64,000 nucleotides of DNA from Arthrobacter sp. B3I4 (GTDB taxonomy: Bacteria; Actinomycetota; Actinomycetes; Actinomycetales; Micrococcaceae), in contig NZ_JAUSYK010000001.1 of NCBI RefSeq assembly GCF_030816855.1, forward strand, positions 248,001-312,000. Direction: 5' to 3'. The notes under the pieces were generated by a model. It was not told where the DNA came from and did no database searches. It saw only the letters and a list, made by a program, of their open reading frames with translations. Of this stretch, positions 16,462 to 24,125 are shown in pieces. The number at the start of each line of letters is the position of its first letter. Position 1 is the first letter of the stretch. A program made the position numbers and the translations under genes.

Positions 16462-18527
16462 CCGCATCGCCACACCGCTCCGAGCCCGACGGCGGCGGCA
16501 GCGCGCCGCTGCAGCCGACCGGGAAGCCCGCGAAGCTCTTTTGGGTGCGGCTCCTCGTGGTCCTGACCCTCCTCGCGGGGGTCAACTACATCGCGTGGCG
16601 CTGGATCGCCTCACTGAACTGGGATGCCTGGTGGATTGCCGTTCCCCTGGTCGCCGCGGAAACTTACAGCCTCGTGGACGTGCTGCTTTTCGGACTGACC
16701 GTTTGGCGGCTCAAGACCCGGCCAGCAGCACCGCCGGCCCCCGCCGACGCCACCGTCGACGTCTTCATCACCACCTACAACGAGCCCCTCGATCTCGTGA
16801 TGACGACGGCCCTGGCCGCCCAGCGCATCCGGCACCCGCACAGCACCTGGATCCTGGACGACGGGGACCGGGCCGAACTGCGGGAACTGGCCGCCGCCAA
16901 CGGGCTCGGGTATGTGACGCGCGGGGCGGACTGGGACGGGATGCCGCGGCACGCCAAAGCCGGGAACCTGAACAACGCGCTCATGGTGACCGAGGGTGAA
17001 TTCCTGCTCATCCTGGACGCGGACCAGATCCCCGAACCCGACATCCTGGACAAGACGCTGGGCTACTTCAACAACCGGAAAACCGCGCTGGTCCAGACAC
17101 CCCAGTACTTCAGCAACGTCCCTGCGGACGACCCCCTGGGCAGCCAGGCACCCTTGTTCTACGGCCCGATCCAGCAGGGTAAAGACGGCTGGAACGCCGC
17201 CTTCTTCTGCGGCTCCAACGCCATCCTCCGCCGCGAGGCCCTCATGCAGCTGGGGCTGGTGGGCTACGTCAAGGAAACTGAAAAGAGTATCCGGCGCGCT
17301 CTCAGCGCTTCGCAGGCCGCAATCCGCAAGGCGCGCAAAGCGGCCAGCGGTGAACCCGCGCTGATGCAGCAAACCCTCGACGAGGTCGAAGCCGCAACCC
17401 GGGAAGCCCGCCGTCGGCTCGACGCCGGAGAATCACTGAGCGAGATCACCTACCGTGCCCGGCGCCGAGTGGAACAGGCGGTCCAGACCCTGGTGCTGGC
17501 CGACGTTTCCGCCCTCCAGTCGGACCTCGCGGAGATCGCCGCCATGTCGCCGGTGGCGGTGGGTGACGCCGGCGTCCCCGTGGTCACCGACGACGCCGTG
17601 CAGCGCATGGCGGCACGCGACTGGTCGCCGCTCGGGGCGATCGAATCGGTCCAGGCCGTGCTGGACGCCCTGTCGGTGGAACGGACCGACGAGGCGCAGC
17701 CGGTCATGCCGCTGGCCACCATCTCGGTAACCGAGGATATGGCGACCTCGATGCGGATGCACGGCCTGGGCTGGCAGAGCGTTTACCACCACGAGGTCCT
17801 TGCCTACGGACTGGCCCCCGAAGACATCGGCACCATGCTGACCCAGCGGCTGCGGTGGGCGCAGGGCACCATCCAGGTCTTCCTGCGCGAGAATCCCCTC
17901 GTGCAGCGGGGACTGAAGCTGGGCCAGCGACTGATGTACTTCGCGACGATGTGGACCTACCTCAGCGGCTTCGCCGCCGTCGTGTACTTTGCAGCGCCGA
18001 TCATCTACCTGCTCTTCGGTATCCTGCCGGTCTCCAGCCTCAGCACCGACTTCTTCGCGCGGTTCATCCCGTTCATGGTGGTGAACCAGCTCCTGTTTGC
18101 CGTTGCCGGCAAGGGCATCCCCACCTGGCGCGGGCAGCAGTACAGCCTCGCGCTTTTCCCGACCTGGATCAAGGCGTGTACGACGGCGGCCGCGAACGTC
18201 TGGTTCGGGCGTCCCCTCGGCTTTGCCGTCACGCCCAAAGACCGCCAGTCCGGCGGCCCAAGGTGGAGCCTGATCCGGCCGCAGATTGTCGTCTCCGTTT
18301 TCCTCATCGCGGCCAGCATCGTCGGGATTGGGCGACTTGTCGCCGGAATGTCCGAACCGATCGGGACCTTCGTCAACGTATTCTGGGTGGTGTTTGACCT
18401 GATCATCATGAGCGTCCTGATTCGGGCGGTCCTTTACCAGGGCAACCCCGCCGCGGTGCACCCCGACGGGACCGACAGCGTAAACGAAACCTCCATTGAA
18501 AGGGCCGTCCGTGGACCTCAGCTATAA
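16458..18527 (+). CDS. cellulose-synthase-like membrane glycosyltransferase with helical insertion
   Basis: 689 residues. Two N-terminal membrane helices (about 29-80) are followed by a GT2 domain with VFITTYNEP, DDG (134-136), DAD (187-189), TED (425-427) and QRLRW (463-467), then about five membrane helices (490-670). This is the BcsA-type plan of processive beta-glycan synthases that both polymerise and export. Between GSNAILRRE and the TED motif, about residues 272-418, lies a charged helical insertion absent from BcsA. No PilZ domain is seen, so c-di-GMP control is unlikely. GTG start overlaps the preceding stop; the STAS gene starts inside its 3' end. Confidence 0.9.
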   Translation: MTASPHRSEPDGGGSAPLQPTGKPAKLFWVRLLVVLTLLAGVNYIAWRWIASLNWDAWWIAVPLVAAETYSLVDVLLFGLTVWRLKTRPAAPPAPADATVDVFITTYNEPLDLVMTTALAAQRIRHPHSTWILDDGDRAELRELAAANGLGYVTRGADWDGMPRHAKAGNLNNALMVTEGEFLLILDADQIPEPDILDKTLGYFNNRKTALVQTPQYFSNVPADDPLGSQAPLFYGPIQQGKDGWNAAFFCGSNAILRREALMQLGLVGYVKETEKSIRRALSASQAAIRKARKAASGEPALMQQTLDEVEAATREARRRLDAGESLSEITYRARRRVEQAVQTLVLADVSALQSDLAEIAAMSPVAVGDAGVPVVTDDAVQRMAARDWSPLGAIESVQAVLDALSVERTDEAQPVMPLATISVTEDMATSMRMHGLGWQSVYHHEVLAYGLAPEDIGTMLTQRLRWAQGTIQVFLRENPLVQRGLKLGQRLMYFATMWTYLSGFAAVVYFAAPIIYLLFGILPVSSLSTDFFARFIPFMVVNQLLFAVAGKGIPTWRGQQYSLALFPTWIKACTTAAANVWFGRPLGFAVTPKDRQSGGPRWSLIRPQIVVSVFLIAASIVGIGRLVAGMSEPIGTFVNVFWVVFDLIIMSVLIRAVLYQGNPAAVHPDGTDSVNETSIERAVRGPQL

Positions 18528-18843
18528 AGTAAACGACAGCTACGCCGAGATCTCAGCCGCGGGCCGGCTGAACATGGTCTCGGCACCGAAACTGCGGGAA
18601 ATGGTGGCCGAAGTTGTGGCCGCGGGTTCCGCCCGGATCGTGCTCAACCTGGAAGAGACGGCCTTCATGGACTCGTCGGGGCTAGGGGCGCTCATCGGCT
18701 GCCTCAAGGCCGCCCGGCAAGCCGGCGGCGACCTGCGGATCGCGGCGGTTCAGCCGCAGGTGCAGATGGTCCTGGGACTGACGAGCATGGACAAGGTCCT
18801 GACCTCCTACCCCTCCGCAGCCGAAGCCTTCGGCAATGACTGA
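18511..18843 (+). CDS. STAS domain anti-anti-sigma-type protein
   Basis: 110 residues, a single STAS domain. The motif FMDSSGLGALIG puts the phosphorylatable serine at residue 55 or 56. In its unphosphorylated form such a protein binds its partner kinase or another target. The GTG at 18511 is taken as start because GAAAGGG lies ahead; a TTG at 18496 is an alternative. It overlaps the end of the glycosyltransferase gene by 17 bases and the kinase gene by 8 bases, so it is tightly coupled to both. Confidence 0.92.
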   Translation: MDLSYKVNDSYAEISAAGRLNMVSAPKLREMVAEVVAAGSARIVLNLEETAFMDSSGLGALIGCLKAARQAGGDLRIAAVQPQVQMVLGLTSMDKVLTSYPSAAEAFGND

Positions 18844-19264
18844 CGTCCTCGCGCGGCGAACGCTCCGCCAGACCGCGGAACCGGCTGCCATCGACGCCGT
18901 GCACGAGGAACTGGACGGATTGTGGGATGACGCTTCCTTTGTCCCCGAGCTGGACCGGATGACTTTTGCCACCGCCGTCATCGAAGCTGCCAGCAACGTT
19001 GTGCAGCACGCCGTCCCCGAAACAGCGACGCCGGTGGAACTCGGGGTGGACATCAGCGCTACCTCCGTCCGGCTGGAAGCCCTCGTCAGCGCCTTCGGTG
19101 CCGCCTGCCCAGACCCGCTGGACGGTGACGCCCCCATGCCCGACGGCGAGGCCGAGTCCGGGCGTGGCCTGGCCCTCATCCGGGCGCTCGTCACCACCGT
19201 GACGTTCAAGCGCCAGGACGGAACCAACACCTGGACCCTGTCGAAGTCCCCGTTGCACGACTGA
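18836..19264 (+). CDS. RsbW-like ATP-binding serine kinase (HATPase_c_2)
   Basis: 142 residues with a GHKL fold: N box EAASNVVQHA near residue 50 and the G box GEAESGRGLALI near residue 105. RsbW-type kinases phosphorylate their STAS antagonist and, when free of it, hold back a partner such as a sigma factor. No sigma factor gene lies nearby. It is the last gene of the overlapping set and the opponent of the two phosphatases upstream. The N box contains NVVQHA where classical RsbW has NAVxHA, so ATP binding should be intact. Confidence 0.9.
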   Translation: MTDVLARRTLRQTAEPAAIDAVHEELDGLWDDASFVPELDRMTFATAVIEAASNVVQHAVPETATPVELGVDISATSVRLEALVSAFGAACPDPLDGDAPMPDGEAESGRGLALIRALVTTVTFKRQDGTNTWTLSKSPLHD

Positions 19265-19426
19265 CATGCACGACTAAGGGAAATCCTTGGTCAATCCTCG
19301 GCTTCTCCTGCCTGATTTGGCGCCGTGGCCGGGGGTGCGCTGGGGGACACTGGATGCTGCGGCCTGCACCCGGCAAGCCGAATAGTGTCCGCAGGCCCAC
19401 ATTGCAGGGGCCGGCCAAGGAGTGCC

Positions 19427-20650
19427 ATGAAGCCGCTGAAAAGCCTGGCTGCCGTCCTCGTCCTCTTGGTGATGAGCCTGTCAGTGGGGCTTACGCCGGC
19501 ACAGGCTGCGTCCGCCTCGATCAGCCTTAGCCCAGCCAAGGGGCCGGCCGGAACCACCGTCACCGTCACCGGTACCGGTTTCCCTAAAAAGGGTTCGGGG
19601 ACACTTAGCGCCGGCACCAGTTCAGCCCCCTTCAGGGTGAGCGCCTCAGGGTATTTCACGGCCGACGTCGTCATTCCGCAAACAGCGGATCCGCTCGTTA
19701 CGGTCAGGGCCGACTCCGGAACGGTGACCGCCTCCGCGGTCTACACCGTCACCGCCACTGCGCCGGCGGCTCAGCCCGCGCCGGCCATCAGCACCGCACC
19801 GCTACGCTTTGGCGTCGGCACCCCCGGCGGCCCGCTGGCAACCGCCGAACTGGACGAGGTGGGATCCCTCACCGGGGAAGCGCCGTCGGTCATTCTGTCC
19901 TACAAAGACTTCAACCAGGCGCCACCCATAGCTGAGCTCGACGCGGCGCGTGGCCGCGGGGCCCTGACCCTGCTGACCTGGGAGCCGTGGACCTGGGGCG
20001 GCGGTATCGACCAACCGGCCTATGCCCTCGACCGCATCACCGCCGGAGATTTCGACCCTTACCTTCGGCAGTGGGGGACGGCTCTGGCAGCCTGGGGACA
20101 CCCGGTGATGCTGCGTTTCGGCCATGAGATGAACGGAAACTGGTATCCGTGGGCCGAAGGGGTCAACGGCAACGGAGCGGGTGATTACGCCGCAGCTTGG
20201 CAGCACGTTCACGGTGTTGTTGCCGCCACCGGCGCCGCGAATATCACCTGGGTTTGGAACCCCAACGTCCCCTACTTCGGCTCGACGCCGCTGGACGGCC
20301 TGTACCCCGGTGCGGCGTACGTGGATGCGGTGGCGCTGGACGGGTACAACTGGGGCACGTCGACGGCCGGGAGCAGCTGGACCGCGCCGTCGCAGCTCTT
20401 CAGCCCCGGCCTGTCCGAACTTCGCCGGCTGGCACCCGGAAAACAGGTCCTCATTGGGGAAACGTCCTCCGCAGAACAGAGCGGGTCTAAGGCGGACTGG
20501 AACGGGGCCCTAATCAGCTACCTGGCCGCCCAGCCCGACGTCACGGCGGTGGTCTGGTTCAACTTCAACAAGGAAACAGACTGGCGGATCAACAGCAGCA
20601 CCAGCTCAGCCGCTGCGCTGGCCACCGCCCTCGCAGCCCGGCCGCAATAA
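19427..20650 (+). CDS. secreted GH26-type beta-mannanase-like glycoside hydrolase
   Basis: 407 residues. A signal peptide (1-27, cut near AQA-AS) is followed by an IPT/Ig-like domain (about 29-110, SLSPAKGPAGTTVTVTGTGF), a Pro/Ala linker, and a (beta/alpha)8 domain with RFGHEMNG (E234, acid/base) and IGETSS (E345, nucleophile), the GH26 pattern. Family members cleave beta-mannan or related beta-glycans, but substrate cannot be fixed from sequence. CAAGGAG precedes the ATG. It follows the partner-switch/synthase set by 162 bases on the same strand and may trim or release the polymer made there. Confidence 0.88.
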   Translation: MKPLKSLAAVLVLLVMSLSVGLTPAQAASASISLSPAKGPAGTTVTVTGTGFPKKGSGTLSAGTSSAPFRVSASGYFTADVVIPQTADPLVTVRADSGTVTASAVYTVTATAPAAQPAPAISTAPLRFGVGTPGGPLATAELDEVGSLTGEAPSVILSYKDFNQAPPIAELDAARGRGALTLLTWEPWTWGGGIDQPAYALDRITAGDFDPYLRQWGTALAAWGHPVMLRFGHEMNGNWYPWAEGVNGNGAGDYAAAWQHVHGVVAATGAANITWVWNPNVPYFGSTPLDGLYPGAAYVDAVALDGYNWGTSTAGSSWTAPSQLFSPGLSELRRLAPGKQVLIGETSSAEQSGSKADWNGALISYLAAQPDVTAVVWFNFNKETDWRINSSTSSAAALATALAARPQ

Positions 20651-20738
20651 CCGGAAGGCACCCGGACGGCAGCCTTCCGCGAAGACTCTCCCCGTAGGCT
20701 GGCAGCAGGGAACAACCTGGGGTCGAGGAGAGAAGTGC

Positions 20739-21431
20739 ATGAGAGCAACATTCAGTGGGGCAGCCGGCCAGGCGTTCGCTGCGGTTTTCAAGGCCATCAA
20801 GGCCTTCCGGCCGGACCGGCCGATACACCCGTCGGGGGTCGCCCTCGTGGGCACCGTCGAGAAGTGGCCCGGGAGCGCCGCCCCCCGCGGGATTTCCTGG
20901 ATCGACTCCGCCGGCACTGATGCCGTGAGCGCCCGCTTCTCCCGCTCCGTCGGCACGCCTTCGCGCTGGCCGGACATCCTTGGGCTGGCGCTGCGGATCA
21001 ACACCGAAGACGGCCCGGCGGACGTGCTGCTGGCCTCAACCCCGCTGTCCTGGCCGGGGCGCCTGCTGCTCACCGCTCACCGCGACGCCGACAACAGGAC
21101 GTTCAGCTCCCTGATGCCCTACAAAGGCTCGCGCGGGCCGGTGCTGCTGGCAGTGCGCTCCGAACCGACCGGCCACCGGCTTCCCGCCGCACTCGACGGC
21201 TTCCGCGAAGCGCTCGGAACCGGAGCGTGGACCCTGGGAGTCTATTCGGCCCGTCCCACCGGACCCTGGACCCGCTTCGGTACGCTCACCTTGTCCCTGG
21301 CACCGGATACCAAGGACACCGCTGCCCGCTTTGACCCGCTCAACAACGTCCTTCCTGGGGCCCGAACCTACCCCTGGGCCAGCCGTTTGCGCCGGCCCTC
21401 TTATGCGGCTGCCCGCAGACCTGTTCAGTGA
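20739..21431 (+). CDS. catalase-fold-like protein of unknown function
   Basis: 230 residues. The stretches IHPSGVALVGTVEKWPG, ARFSRSVGTPSRWPDILGLALRI and LLASTPL recall the beta-barrel core of catalase-related proteins (RFSR..G.P...PD..G.A.RI), but the haem-binding distal His and proximal Tyr context is not evident, so it is probably not a working catalase. It has no signal peptide. GAGGAGAGAAGTGC precedes the ATG. It stands between the GH26 gene and tspO on the same strand. The resemblance is by eye only. Confidence 0.7.
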   Translation: MRATFSGAAGQAFAAVFKAIKAFRPDRPIHPSGVALVGTVEKWPGSAAPRGISWIDSAGTDAVSARFSRSVGTPSRWPDILGLALRINTEDGPADVLLASTPLSWPGRLLLTAHRDADNRTFSSLMPYKGSRGPVLLAVRSEPTGHRLPAALDGFREALGTGAWTLGVYSARPTGPWTRFGTLTLSLAPDTKDTAARFDPLNNVLPGARTYPWASRLRRPSYAAARRPVQ

Positions 21432-21535
21432 GGTGTCCGGGTCTTGACCGCCGGCTCGGCAGTCGGGCTAGTCTGAGGCACCGGCGGAACGGACCGGCCG
21501 GTGGGCACCGACAGCCACGGGAATGAGGACCTGCG

Positions 21536-22090
21536 ATGAAACTGACACTGGCCTGGACGGCGGCCGCAACGGCGGCTACGGCAGCGGCGGGCGGAGCGGC
21601 AACGGATCCGAACAGCCACTGGTACAAGGCACTGCGCAAACCGGACTGGCAGCCGCCCGCCATTGCTTTCCCGGTCGTGTGGACGGCCCTGTACGCGGAT
21701 CTGGCCGTGACCTCCGCCGTCGCACTCGACTCCGCGGCCAGGCCAAACTCGACGACGACCCCGGCCAGAAACGAGGCGTCCCGCGCCACTGGCTACCGGG
21801 ACGGGCAGCGCAGGCTCCGCGCCTACCGCGGCGCCCTGGCCGCGAACCTCGTACTCAACGCTTCCTGGAGCTGGTTTTTCTGGCGCTCCCGCCGGCCCTG
21901 GCTGGCAGCTGCGGAAGCAGCGGTGTTAGCGGCGAGCAGCGCGGACCTGGTGCGCCGAACCTATCAGCTCAACCGTCCCGCCGGCTTGTCGCTTGCGCCG
22001 TACGCTCTGTGGTGCGGATTTGCCACTGTCTTGTCGGCCTCGATCGCCCGTTTGAACCCACGGCCTCGCCGCACGCTGCGCCTGCCGTGA
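21536..22090 (+). CDS. TspO/MBR family membrane protein
   Basis: 184 residues with five hydrophobic helices. WYKALRKPDWQPP near residue 29 and FPVVWTALY are the hallmark of the tryptophan-rich sensory protein family, as is NASWSWFFW near residue 112. TspO proteins bind porphyrins and cholesterol-like ligands and act in tetrapyrrole and redox stress responses. A loop of about 30 residues between helices 2 and 3 (ARPNSTTTPARNEASRATG) is longer than usual. It is followed at 27 bases by an AraC-type gene that may be co-transcribed. Confidence 0.9.
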   Translation: MKLTLAWTAAATAATAAAGGAATDPNSHWYKALRKPDWQPPAIAFPVVWTALYADLAVTSAVALDSAARPNSTTTPARNEASRATGYRDGQRRLRAYRGALAANLVLNASWSWFFWRSRRPWLAAAEAAVLAASSADLVRRTYQLNRPAGLSLAPYALWCGFATVLSASIARLNPRPRRTLRLP

Positions 22091-22116
22091 CGCAGAACCG
22101 GCGGTAAAATAGGGGC

Positions 22117-22554
22117 ATGACAGCGCAGGAGCTGGCGGCCCTGGCCCAGTTGCGCCGGGCTCGGGACCTGATCGACCGTGAGTACGCCCGCCCGCTTGAC
22201 GTGCCGGCCATGGCCGCCGGCGCGCTCATGTCCCCGGCCCACTTTTCCCGCCAGTTCAAGGCCGCCTACGGCGAGACGCCGTACAACTACCTCATGACCC
22301 GCCGAATCGAGCGGGCCACGGCGTTGCTGCGGGCCGGATGGAGCGTGACCGACGCGTGCATGGAAGTGGGCTGCACCTCGCTGGGGTCCTTTAGTTCCCG
22401 CTTCGCCGAAGTCGTCGGGATGCCTCCGAGCGCTTACCGGGACTGCGAGCATGCCGCGGTGAAGGCCATGCCGTCCTGTGTGGCCCGGCAGCAGACCCGG
22501 CCACCGCGAAAACCGAGCAGGATTGAAGAAGCAGCACGGCAGCCGCAGGCCTAG
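22117..22554 (+). CDS. AraC-type regulator, DNA-binding domain only
   Basis: 145 residues. Two helix-turn-helix units (about 14-60 and 65-110; MSPAHFSRQFKAAYGETPYNYL and VGCTSLGSFSSRFAEVVGM) form a complete AraC DNA-binding domain with no ligand domain; the C-terminal 35 residues are basic and disordered. The VOC gene starts 11 bases after its stop, a pairing often seen where the AraC protein regulates the VOC gene. Target and signal are unknown. Confidence 0.9.
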   Translation: MTAQELAALAQLRRARDLIDREYARPLDVPAMAAGALMSPAHFSRQFKAAYGETPYNYLMTRRIERATALLRAGWSVTDACMEVGCTSLGSFSSRFAEVVGMPPSAYRDCEHAAVKAMPSCVARQQTRPPRKPSRIEEAARQPQA

Positions 22555-22564
22555 CGTTGGTTTC

Positions 22565-22966
22565 ATGAACATCTCACTGCAGTATTCACACATCACCGTC
22601 AATGACCTCGACGAGTCGCTTGCCTTTTATCGCGACGTGCTCGGACTGGAGGTACGCAACGACGTCGGCTCCGACGGGCACCGCTGGGTGACCCTCGGCA
22701 GTGCGGCGCAGCCGGACCTGGAGCTCGTGCTGTCGAATCCGCATGCCGGCCGCTCCCAACACGACGGCGACGCCCTCCAGCAACTGCTGACCAAGGGTGT
22801 CCTGCCCGTGATTGTCTTCCGCACCGACGATCTCGATGCCACGTTCGAAACTGTCCGCGCTGCCGGTGCGGAGGTCCTCCAGGAACCGATCAAGCAGCCG
22901 TGGGGCCCGCGCGACTGCGCATTCCGCGACCCGTCCGGCAATATGGTCCGCTTCAACCAGGCCTGA
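22565..22966 (+). CDS. VOC family (glyoxalase/dioxygenase-fold) protein
   Basis: 133 residues with two beta-alpha-beta-beta-beta modules. Metal-ligand-like residues are H in YSHITVNDLDESLAFY, E in LELVLS and the C-terminal FRDPSGNMVRF, in which the final E of active glyoxalases is replaced by R/F positions, so a metal site may be incomplete. The family includes glyoxalases, antibiotic-binding proteins and dioxygenases; the activity cannot be told. Probably in one operon with the AraC gene upstream. Confidence 0.88.
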   Translation: MNISLQYSHITVNDLDESLAFYRDVLGLEVRNDVGSDGHRWVTLGSAAQPDLELVLSNPHAGRSQHDGDALQQLLTKGVLPVIVFRTDDLDATFETVRAAGAEVLQEPIKQPWGPRDCAFRDPSGNMVRFNQA

Positions 22967-22991
22967 CCACAGCAACCCGCCGCCCGCCCGC

Positions 22992-23016
22992 CGGCAGGGG
23001 GTTCAACCCCCTGCCG
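22992..23016. terminator. terminator between convergent VOC and XRE genes
   Basis: CGGCAGGGGG (22992-23001) pairs perfectly with CCCCCTGCCG (23007-23016) around a TTCAA loop. There is no T run on either side, so termination efficiency is uncertain. Confidence 0.6.
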
Positions 23017-23051
23017 GGTTCAACCGGCCGCACGCCCCGCCGACAGCCGGT

Positions 23052-23270
23052 TCAAACCCCGGCAGGGGCGTCCGGCTCCTCATCGGGAATGAAGATCGCC
23101 TCGATGGGCTGCCCGAACAGCCGGGCGATCCGGAAAGCCAAGGGCAGCGCGGGGTCATACCGGCCTGTTTCCAGAGCATTCACCGTCTGCCGGGACACGC
23201 CCAGCCGGTCGGCAAGTGCGCCCTGGGTCCAGCCCCGCCCCTCCCGGAGCGTCTTCAGATGGTTGTTCAT
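23052..23270 (-). CDS. small XRE-type helix-turn-helix regulator
   Basis: 72 residues: MNNHLKTLREGRGWTQGALADRL starts a Cro/CI helix-turn-helix, with VSRQTVNALETGRYDPALPLAFRIARLF completing it. This short form (YozG/HigA-like) is often encoded just behind a small membrane protein that it regulates. Its ATG overlaps the stop of the membrane protein gene by 4 bases. Operators for it are proposed in the promoter of that pair. Confidence 0.92.
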   Translation of the reverse strand: MNNHLKTLREGRGWTQGALADRLGVSRQTVNALETGRYDPALPLAFRIARLFGQPIEAIFIPDEEPDAPAGV

Positions 23271-23683
23271 CGTCTGCCCGCAACGGCTCCGGTGAGGATC
23301 CACCCGAGCATTCCCGCCGCGTAGATGAGCCATCCGGTGCCGGTGAGCTGCAGGCCGGCGATTTCCAAAAAGGCCATGGTCACGGAGGCGATCATGGCCA
23401 CCGCGAAGCCGCCGGCCAGTGCCTGCAGCATCAGGAGCCGCTGGTAGTCATCGCTTCGCCGCGCGTGCCGGAGAACCGCCCGCACGATCCAGAGGGTAGG
23501 GATAACGGGCAAAACAGCCCAGAGGAACCGCCACGGACTGCCGCCGTCCAGATCGCCCCAGAGCAAGACTCCGGTGAGCACCACGGCGTAGGCCATCATG
23601 GCCGGCCAGAACTCAAGTTGGTAGGCGCGGGACCGGGCGCGGTCTCCCTCGCTGCGGTCCGATGTGTCAAGTTTGTTTGTCAT
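23267..23683 (-). CDS. membrane protein of the XRE-linked pair
   Basis: 138 residues with four hydrophobic helices (about 30-50, 58-75, 88-108, 112-132), preceded by a charged N-terminus (TSDRSEGDRARSR). The partner-regulator arrangement is common in actinobacteria and firmicutes, but the function of the membrane part is unknown. The ATG at 23683 is chosen since a promoter-like TTGACA lies 24 bases ahead, which would make a nearly leaderless message; a GTG at 23731 is the longer alternative. Stop and start overlap the XRE gene. Confidence 0.75.
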   Translation of the reverse strand: MTNKLDTSDRSEGDRARSRAYQLEFWPAMMAYAVVLTGVLLWGDLDGGSPWRFLWAVLPVIPTLWIVRAVLRHARRSDDYQRLLMLQALAGGFAVAMIASVTMAFLEIAGLQLTGTGWLIYAAGMLGWILTGAVAGRR

Positions 23684-23731
23684 GGCATCAGTGTGGGCAA
23701 CGGCGTGCGTGGTGTCAAGGGTACTTGTCAC
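23664..23731 (-). promoter_or_regulatory. promoter and paired XRE operators
   Basis: Two copies of a GTGTCAAG...TTGTCA inverted repeat occur: GTGTCAAG-GGTA-CTTGTCAC (23712-23731, 7 of 8 arm positions match) and GTGTCAAG-TTTG-TTTGTCAT (23664-23683). The first contains the minus-strand -35 TTGACA, and the second covers the start codon. Autoregulation by the XRE protein is inferred. Confidence 0.6.
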
Positions 23732-24125
23732 CTTTGTGGAAGCCCGGGTGGGGCCCGCTGCCTCCGGCTCAATCCTGCCGAAAAATTGCTTCGGAAATTC
23801 GCGGCCAGCGGCTTCCCCTGGGGCTACTGGCCGGTATTCTTTGAAATGCCTGCGCCAGGGGGACGGCCGGGCCTTTCGAGATATCTACCACCACCTCTAC
23901 CAACACCGTCGCTGGGGCACCTGTTGGGGTTCAGTGCCGGCTGCAAGGCGTTCCGCTGGGGGCCGCCTCGCCGAATGCACGCGCACAGTCAACCTTGCGT
24001 TCATTCACCCCTGTTTTGCTGTGCCGGGACCTGCTTGACCAGGAGCAGACCGGCCAGTCCGCGGGCCACCCCCGGACACACTCCACCCCGCCCTTACCCG
24101 GGCACCCTAATGAGAGTTAGAGCGG
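23732..24125. other. 394-base intergenic region upstream of the secreted nuclease
   Basis: No gene is supported here; short open frames have poor codon use. The right end carries the promoter and AGAGCGG ribosome site of the nuclease gene. TTGCGTTCATTCACCCCTG lies about 130 bases ahead of the start and was examined as a Pho box, without conviction. Confidence 0.5.

Noticed and set aside
18836..19264. Search for a linked sigma factor in the partner-switch set
   Set aside because: No sigma-70 family motif is seen in any frame between 12900 and 21500.
23002..23050. tRNA-like GGTTCAA loops near 23000
   Set aside because: No acceptor or anticodon stems can be formed; the sequence is a terminator hairpin and the end of the XRE gene.
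24000..24030. Pho box ahead of the secreted nuclease (GTTCATTCACCCCTG)
   Set aside because: Only one unit matches; the required 11-base direct repeat is not there.
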